40,876 nt of DNA, from positions 1 through 40,876 of the forward strand of contig CAYJFD010000020.1 in the NCBI GenBank assembly GCA_964369605.1, read 5' to 3'. Of the stretch, positions 1-8,064 are shown piece by piece. A program made the position numbers and the translations under genes. Below the pieces are notes generated by a model, which saw only the letters and a list, made by a program, of their open reading frames with translations, was not told the origin of the DNA and did not search any database. How positions within the stretch are numbered: the first letter of the stretch is position 1; each line of letters begins with the position of its first letter. This DNA is from CAYJFD01 sp964369605. GTDB taxonomy: Bacteria; Bacteroidota; Bacteroidia; Bacteroidales; UBA932.

Positions 1-856
1 TTGCAACCTTTTTGGTGCTCGACTCCACCACCTTTTTATTCACAAAGGTGCGCAACCCCTCCACATAGCCATCCATAACCCTCTTCGGTTTTTTTACATC
101 AGGAAATCTACGTTTGAACTCATCGCTATCCACTCCGTCGAGTAGAACCAGCATTTCGAGTTCGTTATAATCTTTCACAGGCTTTGAAACATCGAACGTA
201 AAACCATAGTGCTTACCACACTGCTCAAACACATTTGAGTAGTGCTCCCAAAAGACCTCATTGCCCCAAATTTTTATCGCCCCCTCTTTGATTGTGAGGT
301 TTTTATCTATAAGCTGAGAGAGATTTATATCCTTGACAACGCCTATTCCATTACACTTTGCGCAAGCCCCCTGAGCCTTATTGAACGAAAAGCTCGCCAT
401 ACTCAGGTGCGGTAGTTTTGTTTTACAGTGTGGACAGGTGGTGTCCGAAAAATCGATCTCCTCCTCTTGGTCGAAACTTGGAGGAATCTCGCCACTACAA
501 TTTGGGCAAACTCTCGTTGCCAACTTTGCATACAATATACGTAGATAGGTGAGTACCTCGGTGTATGTACCCACAGTTGAGCGAGGATTTTTCGATAAGA
601 CCCTTTGCGCAACAGATATAGAGGGCGACAAACCCTCGATGCTATCCACCTGCGGTTTGTTGAGCCCATCAGTAACCAAACCCATCGACTCCATATATTG
701 ACGCTGGCACTCTCGTTGGAGAATATTCATCGCAAAGCTCGATTTTCCGCTCCCCGACACACCAGTTAGAGCGACCAATTTATACTTTGGTATCTCAATG
801 CTTACCCCTTTGAGATTGTTTTCCCTTGCCCCTTTGACTACTATACATTTATCCAT
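1..856 (-). CDS. uvrA: UvrA-family ABC ATPase, N-terminal part, UvrB-binding domain absent
   Basis: The reading frame starts at the ATG at 854-856 and runs off the window start, so about 285 residues are visible. UvrA is the damage-sensing ABC ATPase of nucleotide excision repair. Visible motifs are the Walker A loop GVSGSGKSS near residue 30, the block EGLSPSISVAQ, and NPRSTVGTYTE. The paired cysteines CPNC (117-120) and CPHC (141-144) form the first zinc module and are followed by FSFN at 156 and a second CxxC. In canonical UvrA the two halves of this zinc module are separated by the UvrB-binding domain of over 100 residues; here only 20 residues lie between them. This points to a UvrA2-like paralogue rather than the housekeeping protein. 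Such paralogues are linked to DNA-damage or drug tolerance, but the role here is unknown. The GC content of this stretch is visibly higher than that of its neighbours. It lies 30 bases downstream of the GNAT gene. Confidence 0.9.
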   Translation of the reverse strand, partial: MDKCIVVKGARENNLKGVSIEIPKYKLVALTGVSGSGKSSFAMNILQRECQRQYMESMGLVTDGLNKPQVDSIEGLSPSISVAQRVLSKNPRSTVGTYTEVLTYLRILYAKLATRVCPNCSGEIPPSFDQEEEIDFSDTTCPHCKTKLPHLSMASFSFNKAQGACAKCNGIGVVKDINLSQLIDKNLTIKEGAIKIWGNEVFWEHYSNVFEQCGKHYGFTFDVSKPVKDYNELEMLVLLDGVDSDEFKRRFPDVKKPKRVMDGYVEGLRTFVNKKVVESSTKKVA

Positions 857-886
857 ATTATATATCTCATTAAGTATAACCTTCTC

Positions 887-1381
887 TTAATATATATTCA
901 ATTTAAAAATAAGTTCACCATCTTCTATACCTTCAAAAGCAAAATTCATTTTCTTTAAAAGATTTATAGATGCAATATTTTCACTTTCAGCACCAGCTTT
1001 AATTGTTTTGACGCCTTGTGTTTTAAGTTCTTGTATTATCGATTGTAAAATCTCAGTCACATACCCTTGTCGTGCTTTATTTGGCGTTATCGTATACCCA
1101 ATCCAACATAAATCATCTTCTCGTCTTAGATAAACATCACCAATAAGCTCATCTGTTTTACTGCATACTATCGCTAACTGAATCCCGTCATAGATTGACT
1201 TAGAATTTAGTAACTCTGTTCTATACTCCTCTTTAGTTAACCCTTTAAATCCTTGATATTTCATCCATTCTACATCATTACGATATATCATAAATTTATC
1301 TATGTCATTTTCACAGAACATACGGACATAGCATCGTTTTGAGGTAAAATTAATTGGAAAATTATCTATCGTACTTCTCAT
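887..1381 (-). CDS. GNAT family N-acetyltransferase (RimJ/RimL-like)
   Basis: This 164-residue protein has the order of a compact GNAT fold. An N-terminal strand carries RCYVRMF, the core strand is WIGYTIT, and it is followed by the acetyl-CoA pyrophosphate loop KARQGYVTE near residues 101-109. The C-terminal part has SENIASINLLKKMNF, the typical Asn/Ser helix and strand of RimJ/RimL-like (Acetyltransf_3) proteins. These enzymes move an acetyl group from acetyl-CoA to an amine, which may be a protein N-terminus, an antibiotic or a small metabolite. The substrate cannot be read from the sequence. It is in line with the UvrA paralogue downstream (30-base gap) and the broken reductase upstream (45-base gap). 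The family call is firm; any specific function would be a guess. Confidence 0.85.
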   Translation of the reverse strand: MRSTIDNFPINFTSKRCYVRMFCENDIDKFMIYRNDVEWMKYQGFKGLTKEEYRTELLNSKSIYDGIQLAIVCSKTDELIGDVYLRREDDLCWIGYTITPNKARQGYVTEILQSIIQELKTQGVKTIKAGAESENIASINLLKKMNFAFEGIEDGELIFKLNIY

Positions 1382-1426
1382 ATTACATATACTGCTAAAC
1401 TACAAAAAGCGTGTCGTACTGTCTAT

Positions 1427-1822
1427 TTAGGGTCTGAATGAGTTATTTAGCGCATCAACCAATAAGGTAGCTTTCTTTACCACCTCTTCATTCTCTTGCA
1501 CGGGGTTGTCATCTGTAAATTTAGCATAAACTGAACCCAAATTAATGGCATTGAGGTGATTGACCAGTATGTTTGAAGTCGAGAAAAAAGTGTCACCAAT
1601 GGAGCGGAAACGATCTCAAAGTGCATTGGCGAGGCAATAATAACATTATCACACTCCTTAACGTAGCTATATATTTCGGTCATATCATCTTTTATCGAGC
1701 AACCATCTTTGTGAAAACAATATTTACAATCTTTACAAGGGGCAATATTTGCTCTGTAGGCATCAATATTTTTTTGTGTGCCCATCCTTTAATGGCGAGC
1801 CAAATAAAACAAGTGTTTTCAT
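1427..1822 (-). pseudogene. Flavodoxin-fold NAD(P)H-dependent FMN reductase, decayed by two deletions
   Basis: Three pieces of one reductase can be read on the minus strand in changing frames. The true start at 1820-1822 gives MKTLVLFGSPLKDGHTKK, the FMN-phosphate loop of the family, and then stops at TGA after about 19 codons. The next piece, in another frame, reads IDAYRANIAPCKDCKYCF and continues through CDNVIIASPMHFEIVSAPLV to LQTYWS. The last piece, in a further frame, reads LVNHLNAINLGSVYAKF and ends at a TAA at 1427-1429. Roughly 30 codons are missing at the first junction and a larger block at the second, so the 396-base remnant is well short of the usual gene (about 530 bases or more). 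The middle frame alone is open for 102 codons and could be misannotated as a short hypothetical protein. No function is expected. Confidence 0.85.
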
Positions 1823-1901
1823 AAATTTTAATTTTGTAAATAATACTACAAAATTAATAATTATCTACACTTTTCCCTACTAATACAAACAACCTTCTCT
1901 T

Positions 1902-1938
1902 AAAAACAATCATCTCCAACTAGAGAGCTGGAGATGAT
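1902..1938 (-). terminator. Rho-independent terminator of the tig-clpP-clpX operon
   Basis: The arms ATCATCTCCA (1909-1918) and TGGAGATGAT (1929-1938) are perfectly complementary around a short loop. On the minus strand the hairpin is followed by TG and then five T residues. It lies about 30 bases beyond the clpX stop codon. Confidence 0.85.
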
Positions 1939-1969
1939 GATACTTTTCTAAATGTTATATTCTTAACGA

Positions 1970-3214
1970 TTAATGTTTGTTAAGGAGGTTTTTTAGTTTA
2001 TCTTTTGCGTATGGCAGATCTATCGTTAGACGCTTTTTATTTGTACTTGGGAACTCGTACATAGCGTCAAGCATTATAGCTTCGCATATTCCTCTTAGAC
2101 CCCTTGCTCCTAATTTTTGCTGGATAGCTGTCTCTACTATAAGATCAAGCACTTCAGGTTTAATTACTAGTGATATTCCGTCTAGTTTGAATATTTGAGT
2201 ATACTGCTTTATTAGGGCGTTCTTTGGTTCTGTAAGAATTTTAAGAAGTGCCTCTTTATCTAGGGGATGTAAATAGGTTACGACTGGAAGACGACCTATA
2301 ATTTCAGGAATCAGACCATAGGAGCGAAGATCTGCTGGAGTTAGGTACTTCAATAAATTTTCTTTATCTATTGATTCTAACTTTGACTGAGCAGCATAAC
2401 CTACCACTTTTGTATTTAATCTCTGTGCGATTCTTCTCTCGATTCCTTCAAATGCACCTCCACATACAAATAATATGTCCTTTGTATTTACCTGTATATA
2501 GGCTTGGTCTGGATGTTTTCTTCCTCCTTGTGGAGCAACATTTACGATGCTACCCTCTAGAAGTTTTAGCATAGCTTGCTGTACTCCCTCACCAGAGACA
2601 TCTCTAGTTATGGAAGGGTTATCACTTTTTCGTGAAATCTTATCTATCTCATCTATGAAAACAATTCCTCGTTGTGCACGCTCGACATTATAGTCTGCAG
2701 CCTGTAGTAAGCGCGTGATAATTCCTTCTACATCTTCTCCTACATAACCTGCTTCTGTTAAAACTGTTGCATCAACTATGGTGAAAGGTACATTTAGCAT
2801 TTTAGCAACTGTCTTCGCTAGAAGAGTCTTACCTGTACCTGTTGCTCCAGCTATAAGGATGTTTGATTTCTCTAGATCAAGATCATCGCTTGACTTGCTA
2901 TTAATTCTTTTGTAATGATTGTATACAGCTACAGATAAGAATTTTTTGGCTTCTTGCTGACCTATCACGTATTGGTCTAGAAACTCTGCTATCTGCATAG
3001 GTTTCAGCAGTAAACTATCTTCAGGGGCATTTGAGGCCTTCTTTGATTTATTTATAGCCTTTTGTCCTCCTAGGTATTCATCTACATAGTCAGATATAAC
3101 ACAAGCACATTCTACACATAGATGAGAGTCATTAAATGATAATAACATTTGTATCTCATCTTCGCTTCTTCCACAAAAAGCACAAATTTGAAGATCGTTA
3201 TTTTTCTTTGCCAT
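1970..3214 (-). CDS. clpX: ATP-dependent Clp protease ATP-binding subunit ClpX
   Basis: ClpX is the AAA+ unfoldase that recognises tagged substrates in the cytoplasm and feeds them to ClpP. The 414-residue length is normal. The N-terminal zinc-binding domain has Cys11, Cys14, Cys33 and Cys36. The Walker A motif GATGTGKT is at 123-130, Walker B is in VFIDEIDKI, and the pore loop GYVGED is present. The sensor region GLIPEIIGRLPVV is intact. Where the Escherichia coli protein has the ClpP-docking IGF tripeptide, this protein has Val271-Gly272-Tyr273; I recall a similar loop from Bacteroides ClpX, so it is probably a lineage trait. The gene follows clpP by 5 bases in the order tig-clpP-clpX and is closed by the terminator at 1902-1938. 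Confidence 0.98.
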   Translation of the reverse strand: MAKKNNDLQICAFCGRSEDEIQMLLSFNDSHLCVECACVISDYVDEYLGGQKAINKSKKASNAPEDSLLLKPMQIAEFLDQYVIGQQEAKKFLSVAVYNHYKRINSKSSDDLDLEKSNILIAGATGTGKTLLAKTVAKMLNVPFTIVDATVLTEAGYVGEDVEGIITRLLQAADYNVERAQRGIVFIDEIDKISRKSDNPSITRDVSGEGVQQAMLKLLEGSIVNVAPQGGRKHPDQAYIQVNTKDILFVCGGAFEGIERRIAQRLNTKVVGYAAQSKLESIDKENLLKYLTPADLRSYGLIPEIIGRLPVVTYLHPLDKEALLKILTEPKNALIKQYTQIFKLDGISLVIKPEVLDLIVETAIQQKLGARGLRGICEAIMLDAMYEFPSTNKKRLTIDLPYAKDKLKNLLNKH

Positions 3215-3219
3215 TCTTA

Positions 3220-3885
3220 TTATTTAGCGCGAGTTAAGATATTGTCAACCATTCCATATTCAAGAGCATCTTTAGAAGTCATCCAAAAATCTCTATCTGC
3301 ATCTGCAGTAATTTTTTTCATTGACTTTCCTGTATGCTCTGATAATATTTCGTATAGTTCTGTTTTTAGAGTTTTAATCTCTTTAGCTACGATTTCGATA
3401 TCAGAGGCCTGGCCCTGTGCTCCTCCCATTGGTTGATGTATCATCACGCGTGAGTGTTTTAAAGCAGAGCGTTTCCCCTTTTCTCCCGATGCCAGGAGTA
3501 CAGCTGCCATAGAGGCAGCCATCCCTGTACATATCGTAGCAACGTTTGGTGAAACAAGTTGCATAGTATCATAAATACCTAAACCAGCATAAACTCCTCC
3601 ACCTGGAGAATTAATGTATATCTGGATATCGGCATTGCTATCCGCTGTTTCAAGAAATAATAACTGGGCCTGAATGATATTTGCAACATCACTATCTATA
3701 GGAACTCCTAAAAAGATGATTCTATCCATCATTAGTCTTGAAAAGACATCCATCTGAGCTATATTCAACTGACGCTCTTCGATAATGGTAGGATTTATGT
3801 ATGCACTGGTAATAGCTGAGTACTTTTGTAAAGTAGTAGAGCTTATTCCTAGATGCCCTTTGGCATATTTTTCAAATTCAGACAT
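3220..3885 (-). CDS. clpP: ATP-dependent Clp protease proteolytic subunit ClpP
   Basis: ClpP forms the tetradecameric serine peptidase chamber that degrades proteins delivered by ClpX. The 221-residue protein shows the catalytic triad with the expected spacing: Ser125 in GMAAS, His150 in MIHQPMGG and Asp199 in DRDF. The handle region QASDIEIVAKEI is also typical. A short N-terminal extension before the AYINPTII segment matches the position of the self-cleaved propeptide in other ClpP proteins. The gene lies 26 bases after tig and 5 bases before clpX on the minus strand, so the three are almost certainly cotranscribed. Confidence 0.98.
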   Translation of the reverse strand: MSEFEKYAKGHLGISSTTLQKYSAITSAYINPTIIEERQLNIAQMDVFSRLMMDRIIFLGVPIDSDVANIIQAQLLFLETADSNADIQIYINSPGGGVYAGLGIYDTMQLVSPNVATICTGMAASMAAVLLASGEKGKRSALKHSRVMIHQPMGGAQGQASDIEIVAKEIKTLKTELYEILSEHTGKSMKKITADADRDFWMTSKDALEYGMVDNILTRAK

Positions 3886-3911
3886 GGTTTATTATTCTTT
3901 ATGTTATATTA

Positions 3912-5246
3912 TTAAGCTATAGGAGCCTCGTTCATTTCACGTAATTTTTCAGAAGTAATTTTCTTCTCTTTTAGAGTTACAACTGAACGTACGTACCCGA
4001 TTACTAGATCCTCTTCAACCTTCTCATAGATTCTGCGACCTTCTTTCTCTTGAGATAGTAGGTTTTCTGCGAACTTATCTATGTGCTCTTGTGGAAGATT
4101 GCTCATTCCGTACATAGCAAACTGGTAAGCTGCTAACTGACGAGCTTTCTCCATCATAGCTTCTTTTGTTATCTCTAACTTCTGCTCTCTCATAATATAT
4201 TGAGCGATAGTTTGCCAACGGAAATCTTTTAGGAATAGAGGGAAATCTTTCTCTATATCTTCCATTGAGAACTTACCTTCGTTCATCATGTATAACCAAC
4301 GCTTCATGAAATCTTCTGGTAATTTGATATCTGTTAAGTTAATTAGGTATTCTCTAGCGTCTAACATAAATCTGTAGTCAGTCTCTTGAACTCCTTCTTC
4401 TTCCATTCTTTCAGTAAGTTTTGCATCAAATTCTTCTGCATTATTTACAACACCTTCTCCGAATGCTTGAGTATAGAATTCTTTACCTAATTTTGCACTT
4501 ACAAATGTTTTGATCTCCTTAACTGTTAGGTTCCACATAGGTTCCATAGTAGCTAATTCTTCTTTCTTAACTTTTAACATAGCTGCTCTATCTGCCTCGT
4601 TAGGGAAGACTTCAACTGTGTTAATATCCATTGAATCTCCAACTTTCTTACCGATAAACATATCTTTAGCTAGTTGTTCCATTCCTTTAAGTGCTACATA
4701 AGTGCTCTCAACTCTTGTTTCTCCTTGAACTAGGTCTACAATCATAAAGTCTTCATCCTTCACCTCATCTGTATTTTCAAGTTTTCCAAACTGCTTTAAC
4801 ATATTAGCTTTAAATTCAGCCTTAGCTTTTGCGCTTACATTTAGCTTGTAATATGTTATCTCATCTTTTTCAGAAAGTTTGAAATCTACCTTAGGAGCAA
4901 GAGCAATTTCGAATCCAAAAGTAAAATCAGATCCATTTACCCAATCATTTTTCGATTCGAATTCCTCGATTGGAAGAGGTTCTCCAATGATTGATAGTTT
5001 GTTATCTTGAACATATTTATTTAATTGCTCAGAGATAATGTCGTTAATTGCATTTGCAAGGGCATTTTGTCCGTGCATTTTTTCGATTAAAGAAAGTGGA
5101 GCCATACCTTTTCTAAAGCCTTTAATATCTGCATCCTTGCGATATTTGCCTAGAATTTTCTTTACTTGCTCAGCATAATCTTCTTTAACAAAATTCATTT
5201 CGACTTTAATAGTCAAACCATCATTTAATAATTCTTTGATATTCAT
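3912..5246 (-). CDS. tig: Trigger factor (ribosome-associated chaperone and prolyl isomerase)
   Basis: Trigger factor binds at the ribosome tunnel exit and shields nascent chains. I place the start at the ATG 5244-5246, giving a 444-residue protein that begins MNIKELLNDG. A longer frame opens at 5285, but that codon falls inside the likely promoter box at 5283-5290. The ribosome-docking signature GFRKGMAP is near residue 45. The middle third contains a weakly conserved FKBP-like domain (from about KDEDFMIVDLVQGE), and the long helical C-terminal chaperone arms follow. The isomerase active site is poorly conserved, as is common in this phylum. It is the first gene of the tig-clpP-clpX operon and is divergent from tpiA. 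Confidence 0.95.
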   Translation of the reverse strand: MNIKELLNDGLTIKVEMNFVKEDYAEQVKKILGKYRKDADIKGFRKGMAPLSLIEKMHGQNALANAINDIISEQLNKYVQDNKLSIIGEPLPIEEFESKNDWVNGSDFTFGFEIALAPKVDFKLSEKDEITYYKLNVSAKAKAEFKANMLKQFGKLENTDEVKDEDFMIVDLVQGETRVESTYVALKGMEQLAKDMFIGKKVGDSMDINTVEVFPNEADRAAMLKVKKEELATMEPMWNLTVKEIKTFVSAKLGKEFYTQAFGEGVVNNAEEFDAKLTERMEEEGVQETDYRFMLDAREYLINLTDIKLPEDFMKRWLYMMNEGKFSMEDIEKDFPLFLKDFRWQTIAQYIMREQKLEITKEAMMEKARQLAAYQFAMYGMSNLPQEHIDKFAENLLSQEKEGRRIYEKVEEDLVIGYVRSVVTLKEKKITSEKLREMNEAPIA

Positions 5247-5282
5247 ATTTATTATATTGTATTTTTTACCAGAATAAGAGCG

Positions 5283-5290
5283 CAAAATTA
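5283..5290 (-). promoter_or_regulatory. Bacteroidota -7 box for tig
   Basis: On the minus strand this reads TAATTTTG, a match to TAnnTTTG. Transcription would begin near 5276, about 30 bases before the tig ATG at 5246. No clear -33 box is seen. Confidence 0.55.
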
Positions 5291-5349
5291 CATATTTTTT
5301 TTCAAAAAAACGATTATCGCTAAAATTTCCTATTCACAGTCTTTTTTTC

Positions 5350-5357
5350 TACCTTTG
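5350..5357 (+). promoter_or_regulatory. Bacteroidota -7 box for tpiA-prmA
   Basis: TACCTTTG is an exact match to TAnnTTTG, 21 bases before the tpiA ATG at 5379. No convincing -33 box is visible upstream. Confidence 0.6.
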
Positions 5358-5378
5358 TTTATTTAAAAACTTAATGAA

Positions 5379-6137
5379 ATGAGAGAAAAGATAATTGCAG
5401 GAAACTGGAAAATGAATACAAATATAGCTGAAGGCCAAGACCTTGCTATAGGAATCTTAAATAGGATGGAAGAAATACCAAGTGATGTGAAAATAATTAT
5501 TGCTCCGCCATTCACGCACCTAGAGTCTATTTCTGCTATTATCGCAGAGTCTGATATTGCGATAGCAGCTCAAAATTGTTCTGACAAAGAAAGTGGAGCC
5601 TTTACTGGAGAAGTGTCTTGTAGTATGCTTGAATCTCTATTTTGTGACTATGTAATTCTTGGCCACTCGGAAAGAAGAGAATATTTTGGAGAGAATTCGG
5701 AGAGTATTGCAGCGAAGATTAAACTTGCATTAAAGCATCAAATAGAGCCAATTTTCTGTATCGGAGAGAGCCTTCAAGATAGAGAAGAAGGCAAACAAAA
5801 TGAGGTGATTGCAAAACAGTTAGATGAGGTTCTCACACAACTAAATGAAGAAGAAGCTAGCTGTATAGTAGTAGCTTACGAGCCTGTTTGGGCTATAGGC
5901 ACTGGCTTGACGGCATCTAAAGAGCAGGCTCAAGAGATGCACAGCTTTATTAGAAAACATATTGAGGGTATTTTTGGAGCAAGTACAGCTGAGTCGACTC
6001 CTATATTATATGGAGGTAGCTGTAAACCATCTAACGCTGCAGAGCTATTCTCTTGTCCAGATATAGATGGAGGCTTAATCGGTGGAGCTTCTCTTACAGT
6101 TGAAGATTTTATAGCTATAGCAAAATGCAATATATAG
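5379..6137 (+). CDS. tpiA: Triosephosphate isomerase
   Basis: TpiA interconverts dihydroxyacetone phosphate and glyceraldehyde 3-phosphate in glycolysis. The 252-residue protein is full length for a TIM barrel. The substrate-contacting Asn9 and Lys11 are in GNWKMN, the electrophile His96 is in LGHSERR, and the catalytic base Glu168 is in AYEPVWAIGTG, which also carries the mobile loop 6. The phosphate-binding segment LYGGSCKPSNA and GLIGGASL complete the active site. The stop codon overlaps the start of prmA by 13 bases in a different frame, so translation of the two is probably coupled. Confidence 0.98.
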   Translation: MREKIIAGNWKMNTNIAEGQDLAIGILNRMEEIPSDVKIIIAPPFTHLESISAIIAESDIAIAAQNCSDKESGAFTGEVSCSMLESLFCDYVILGHSERREYFGENSESIAAKIKLALKHQIEPIFCIGESLQDREEGKQNEVIAKQLDEVLTQLNEEEASCIVVAYEPVWAIGTGLTASKEQAQEMHSFIRKHIEGIFGASTAESTPILYGGSCKPSNAAELFSCPDIDGGLIGGASLTVEDFIAIAKCNI

Positions 6138-7012
6138 AAATTAAATTCACACTTGAGCCATACAGTGATGAGAATGCCGAAATCCTTATCGCTATGGTGG
6201 AAGAACTAGGCTTTGACAGTTATGACTATCAGAAACCTTGTTTACTTGCATATATTCAAGAGAGCATTTTTGATACTTCTGCGTTTGAAGATCTTGTTTC
6301 CTCTCTTGAGGGTTTCTCTTTTAATTTCAAATGGGAAGTAAATAAGGTAGAACAGGAAAACTGGAATGCACAGTGGGAATCTTCATTTGAACCAGTTATT
6401 ATCGATGGTTTATGTACGATTAAGGCTAGCTATCACGAGAATCTAGAGGAAACCCCATATACGATTTGCATTAATCCTGAGATGTCGTTTGGAACAGGAC
6501 ACCACGACACTACATATTTAATAGCAGAATCCTTGCTTTTAGATTATCCTAAAAATGAAATAGGCGGCAAGAGAATTTTGGATATGGGCTGTGGTACAGC
6601 AATACTTGCTATTTTAGCGGCCAAGATAAAGATTGAGAGCGGCGCTGTGAATGATTTAGGATCCATCGTGGCTATAGATATCGATCCTACTGCTACTGAC
6701 TCTGCGAGCAACAACACCGTTTTGAACGAGGTAGAGCAATATATTAATGTTAAATGTGGCGATGCAGAACTACTAAAAGATTATTTAGACTACCCTTTTG
6801 ATATTATTCTTGCAAATATTAATCGTAACATCCTATTATCTGATATGGAAAAGTATTATGCGGTATTAAAAATGGGAGGAGAGATTTATTTTAGCGGTTT
6901 TTATAGCGAAGATGCTGTGTTACTAGAGAATAAAGCGAAGGAGTTAGGGCTATCACTAGAGTACTTCAAGAGCCAAAATGACTGGACAGTTTTAAAATTT
7001 GCAAAAAAATAG
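6125..7012 (+). CDS. prmA: Ribosomal protein L11 methyltransferase PrmA
   Basis: PrmA uses S-adenosylmethionine to methylate ribosomal protein L11. The 295-residue protein has the L11-recognition domain in its first third, with WNAQWESSFEP at the junction. The methyltransferase motifs are FGTGHHDTT, LDMGCGTAILAI (motif I), VAIDIDPTA (acidic residue for ribose), and IILANINRNIL near residue 235, which takes the place of the usual substrate-binding motif. The gene overlaps tpiA by 13 bases and has no promoter of its own in view. Confidence 0.96.
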   Translation: MQYIEIKFTLEPYSDENAEILIAMVEELGFDSYDYQKPCLLAYIQESIFDTSAFEDLVSSLEGFSFNFKWEVNKVEQENWNAQWESSFEPVIIDGLCTIKASYHENLEETPYTICINPEMSFGTGHHDTTYLIAESLLLDYPKNEIGGKRILDMGCGTAILAILAAKIKIESGAVNDLGSIVAIDIDPTATDSASNNTVLNEVEQYINVKCGDAELLKDYLDYPFDIILANINRNILLSDMEKYYAVLKMGGEIYFSGFYSEDAVLLENKAKELGLSLEYFKSQNDWTVLKFAKK

Positions 7013-7029
7013 AAAAAAGTTAAAAAAAA

Positions 7030-7060
7030 TTTGGAATTGTAAAATTAATCCCTACCTTTG
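7030..7060 (+). promoter_or_regulatory. Complete Bacteroidota promoter for tRNA-Leu
   Basis: A -33 box TTTG (7030-7033) is followed after 19 bases by the -7 box TACCTTTG (7053-7060). Both boxes and the spacing match the Bacteroides primary-sigma consensus. The tRNA begins 19 bases further on. Confidence 0.85.
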
Positions 7061-7078
7061 CAATCCCAAAAACGAACA

Positions 7079-7160
7079 GCGGGCGTGTCGTAATTGGTAG
7101 CCGAGCCAGACTTAGGATCTGGTGCCGAGAGGCGTGGGGGTTCGAGTCCCTTCGCCCGCA
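7079..7160 (+). tRNA. tRNA-Leu (anticodon TAG)
   Basis: An 82-base cloverleaf of the long-variable-arm type. The acceptor strands GCGGGCG (7079-7085) and CGCCCGC (7153-7159) pair perfectly, followed by discriminator A. The anticodon loop CTTAGGA gives TAG. The T-loop segment GGTTCGAGTCC is standard, and the variable arm is GTGCCGAGAGGCGT-like. CCA is not encoded. Confidence 0.95.
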
Positions 7161-7161
7161 C

Positions 7162-7197
7162 AAAAAAAGAGATTAAAATATTTTAATCTCTTTTTTT
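7162..7197. terminator. Bidirectional terminator between tRNA-Leu and the barrel gene
   Basis: A perfect AT-rich palindrome of about 17 paired bases per arm, with an A run on its left and a T run on its right. It therefore has a terminal U-tract in both directions, fitting the convergent genes on either side. Confidence 0.85.
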
Positions 7198-7209
7198 ATT
7201 TAAACTCTT

Positions 7210-7881
7210 CTAGAATCTAACTCCTAATCCTATACTAATTCCTATTTCCGTAACTAGAGGATATACATCTGTTGGTTCACCTAACTGCATAGGCGAAACA
7301 GATACAGACTGAGGAATGCCTAATATAGTAGGAGCAAACTTAAGTTCTATACTTCTTGAAAGTCTTAATATCCATGTAAGCTCTGCACTAAAATAAGGTA
7401 AGACAGAGTCTACTAAAAGATCTGAATTATCTTCGTGATCATGTAACTGATGTATACCAAGACCTACACCTATTCCAGGTCGTAAAAAAAGTCTACTCTT
7501 TATTACAGGAATACGATAATATAGCATTCCGCTCGTGATACTAATGTTTTGTCTCACTGTATTTCTATATGGACTCTTTCCTGTACCGTCCCAATCATAA
7601 ACAGTTGCTCTTCCTACTCCTAGATTTTCTTGTAGAGTGACTCCCCAAAACCAGTTTCCACTAAAATTACGACTATACTCTATTCTCGACGTGATTAAAA
7701 CTTGATTGTGATTACTATACCCTGTTGAAAGAGTAAAAAACATGTTGTTCTCTTTTCCGCCTAGTTCGTGCTTCGCTTCTCTTTGTTGAATTCTCTGTTG
7801 TCTTTTTGTTAATTCTTGAGAAAGCATAGTTGAATTTACAAGTATACTCAGAATTAACACTAATGTTAGCTTAAGTTTCAT
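7210..7881 (-). CDS. Predicted outer-membrane beta-barrel protein, unknown function
   Basis: I do not recognise a named family. I place the start at the ATG 7879-7881, where MKLKLTLVLILSILV is a clear signal peptide, probably cleaved after STMLSQ. An in-frame start 17 codons earlier would put charged residues before the signal. The mature part opens with a charged stretch rich in Gln and Arg (LTKRQQRIQQREAKHE). After that come alternating hydrophobic segments such as NMFFTLSTGYSN, FFGVTLQEN-like strands and RLFLRPGIGVGLGIH, and the protein ends GISIGLGVRF. A terminal aromatic residue is the usual signal for barrel assembly by BamA. With 223 residues, an 8- to 10-stranded barrel is plausible. 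It converges on tRNA-Leu at a shared terminator. Confidence 0.75.
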   Translation of the reverse strand: MKLKLTLVLILSILVNSTMLSQELTKRQQRIQQREAKHELGGKENNMFFTLSTGYSNHNQVLITSRIEYSRNFSGNWFWGVTLQENLGVGRATVYDWDGTGKSPYRNTVRQNISITSGMLYYRIPVIKSRLFLRPGIGVGLGIHQLHDHEDNSDLLVDSVLPYFSAELTWILRLSRSIELKFAPTILGIPQSVSVSPMQLGEPTDVYPLVTEIGISIGLGVRF

Positions 7882-8035
7882 AATAAAGTCTAATTTTTCT
7901 TTGTTTATATATTTTTCAATACAATATAACAATATTTTTTATATTACGTATGCCTGCGAGTGTATTTCACAATTAAAATTCGTAGCTTTTATCTTAAAAT
8001 CATGTTGAGCAACTTCTATAATTAATATATTTAAT

Positions 8036-8043
8036 TACCTTTG
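8036..8043 (+). promoter_or_regulatory. Bacteroidota -7 box for the PAP2 gene
   Basis: TACCTTTG is an exact TAnnTTTG match. It overlaps an upstream TTG at 8041, which therefore cannot be the start codon, and supports the ATG at 8065. Confidence 0.6.
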
Positions 8044-8064
8044 CCTTTCAAATTAGAAAAGACG

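Noticed and set aside
8041..8064. TTG start for the PAP2 protein, eight codons upstream
   Set aside because: The codon lies in the predicted -7 box, and an ATG before the first membrane helix is a better start.
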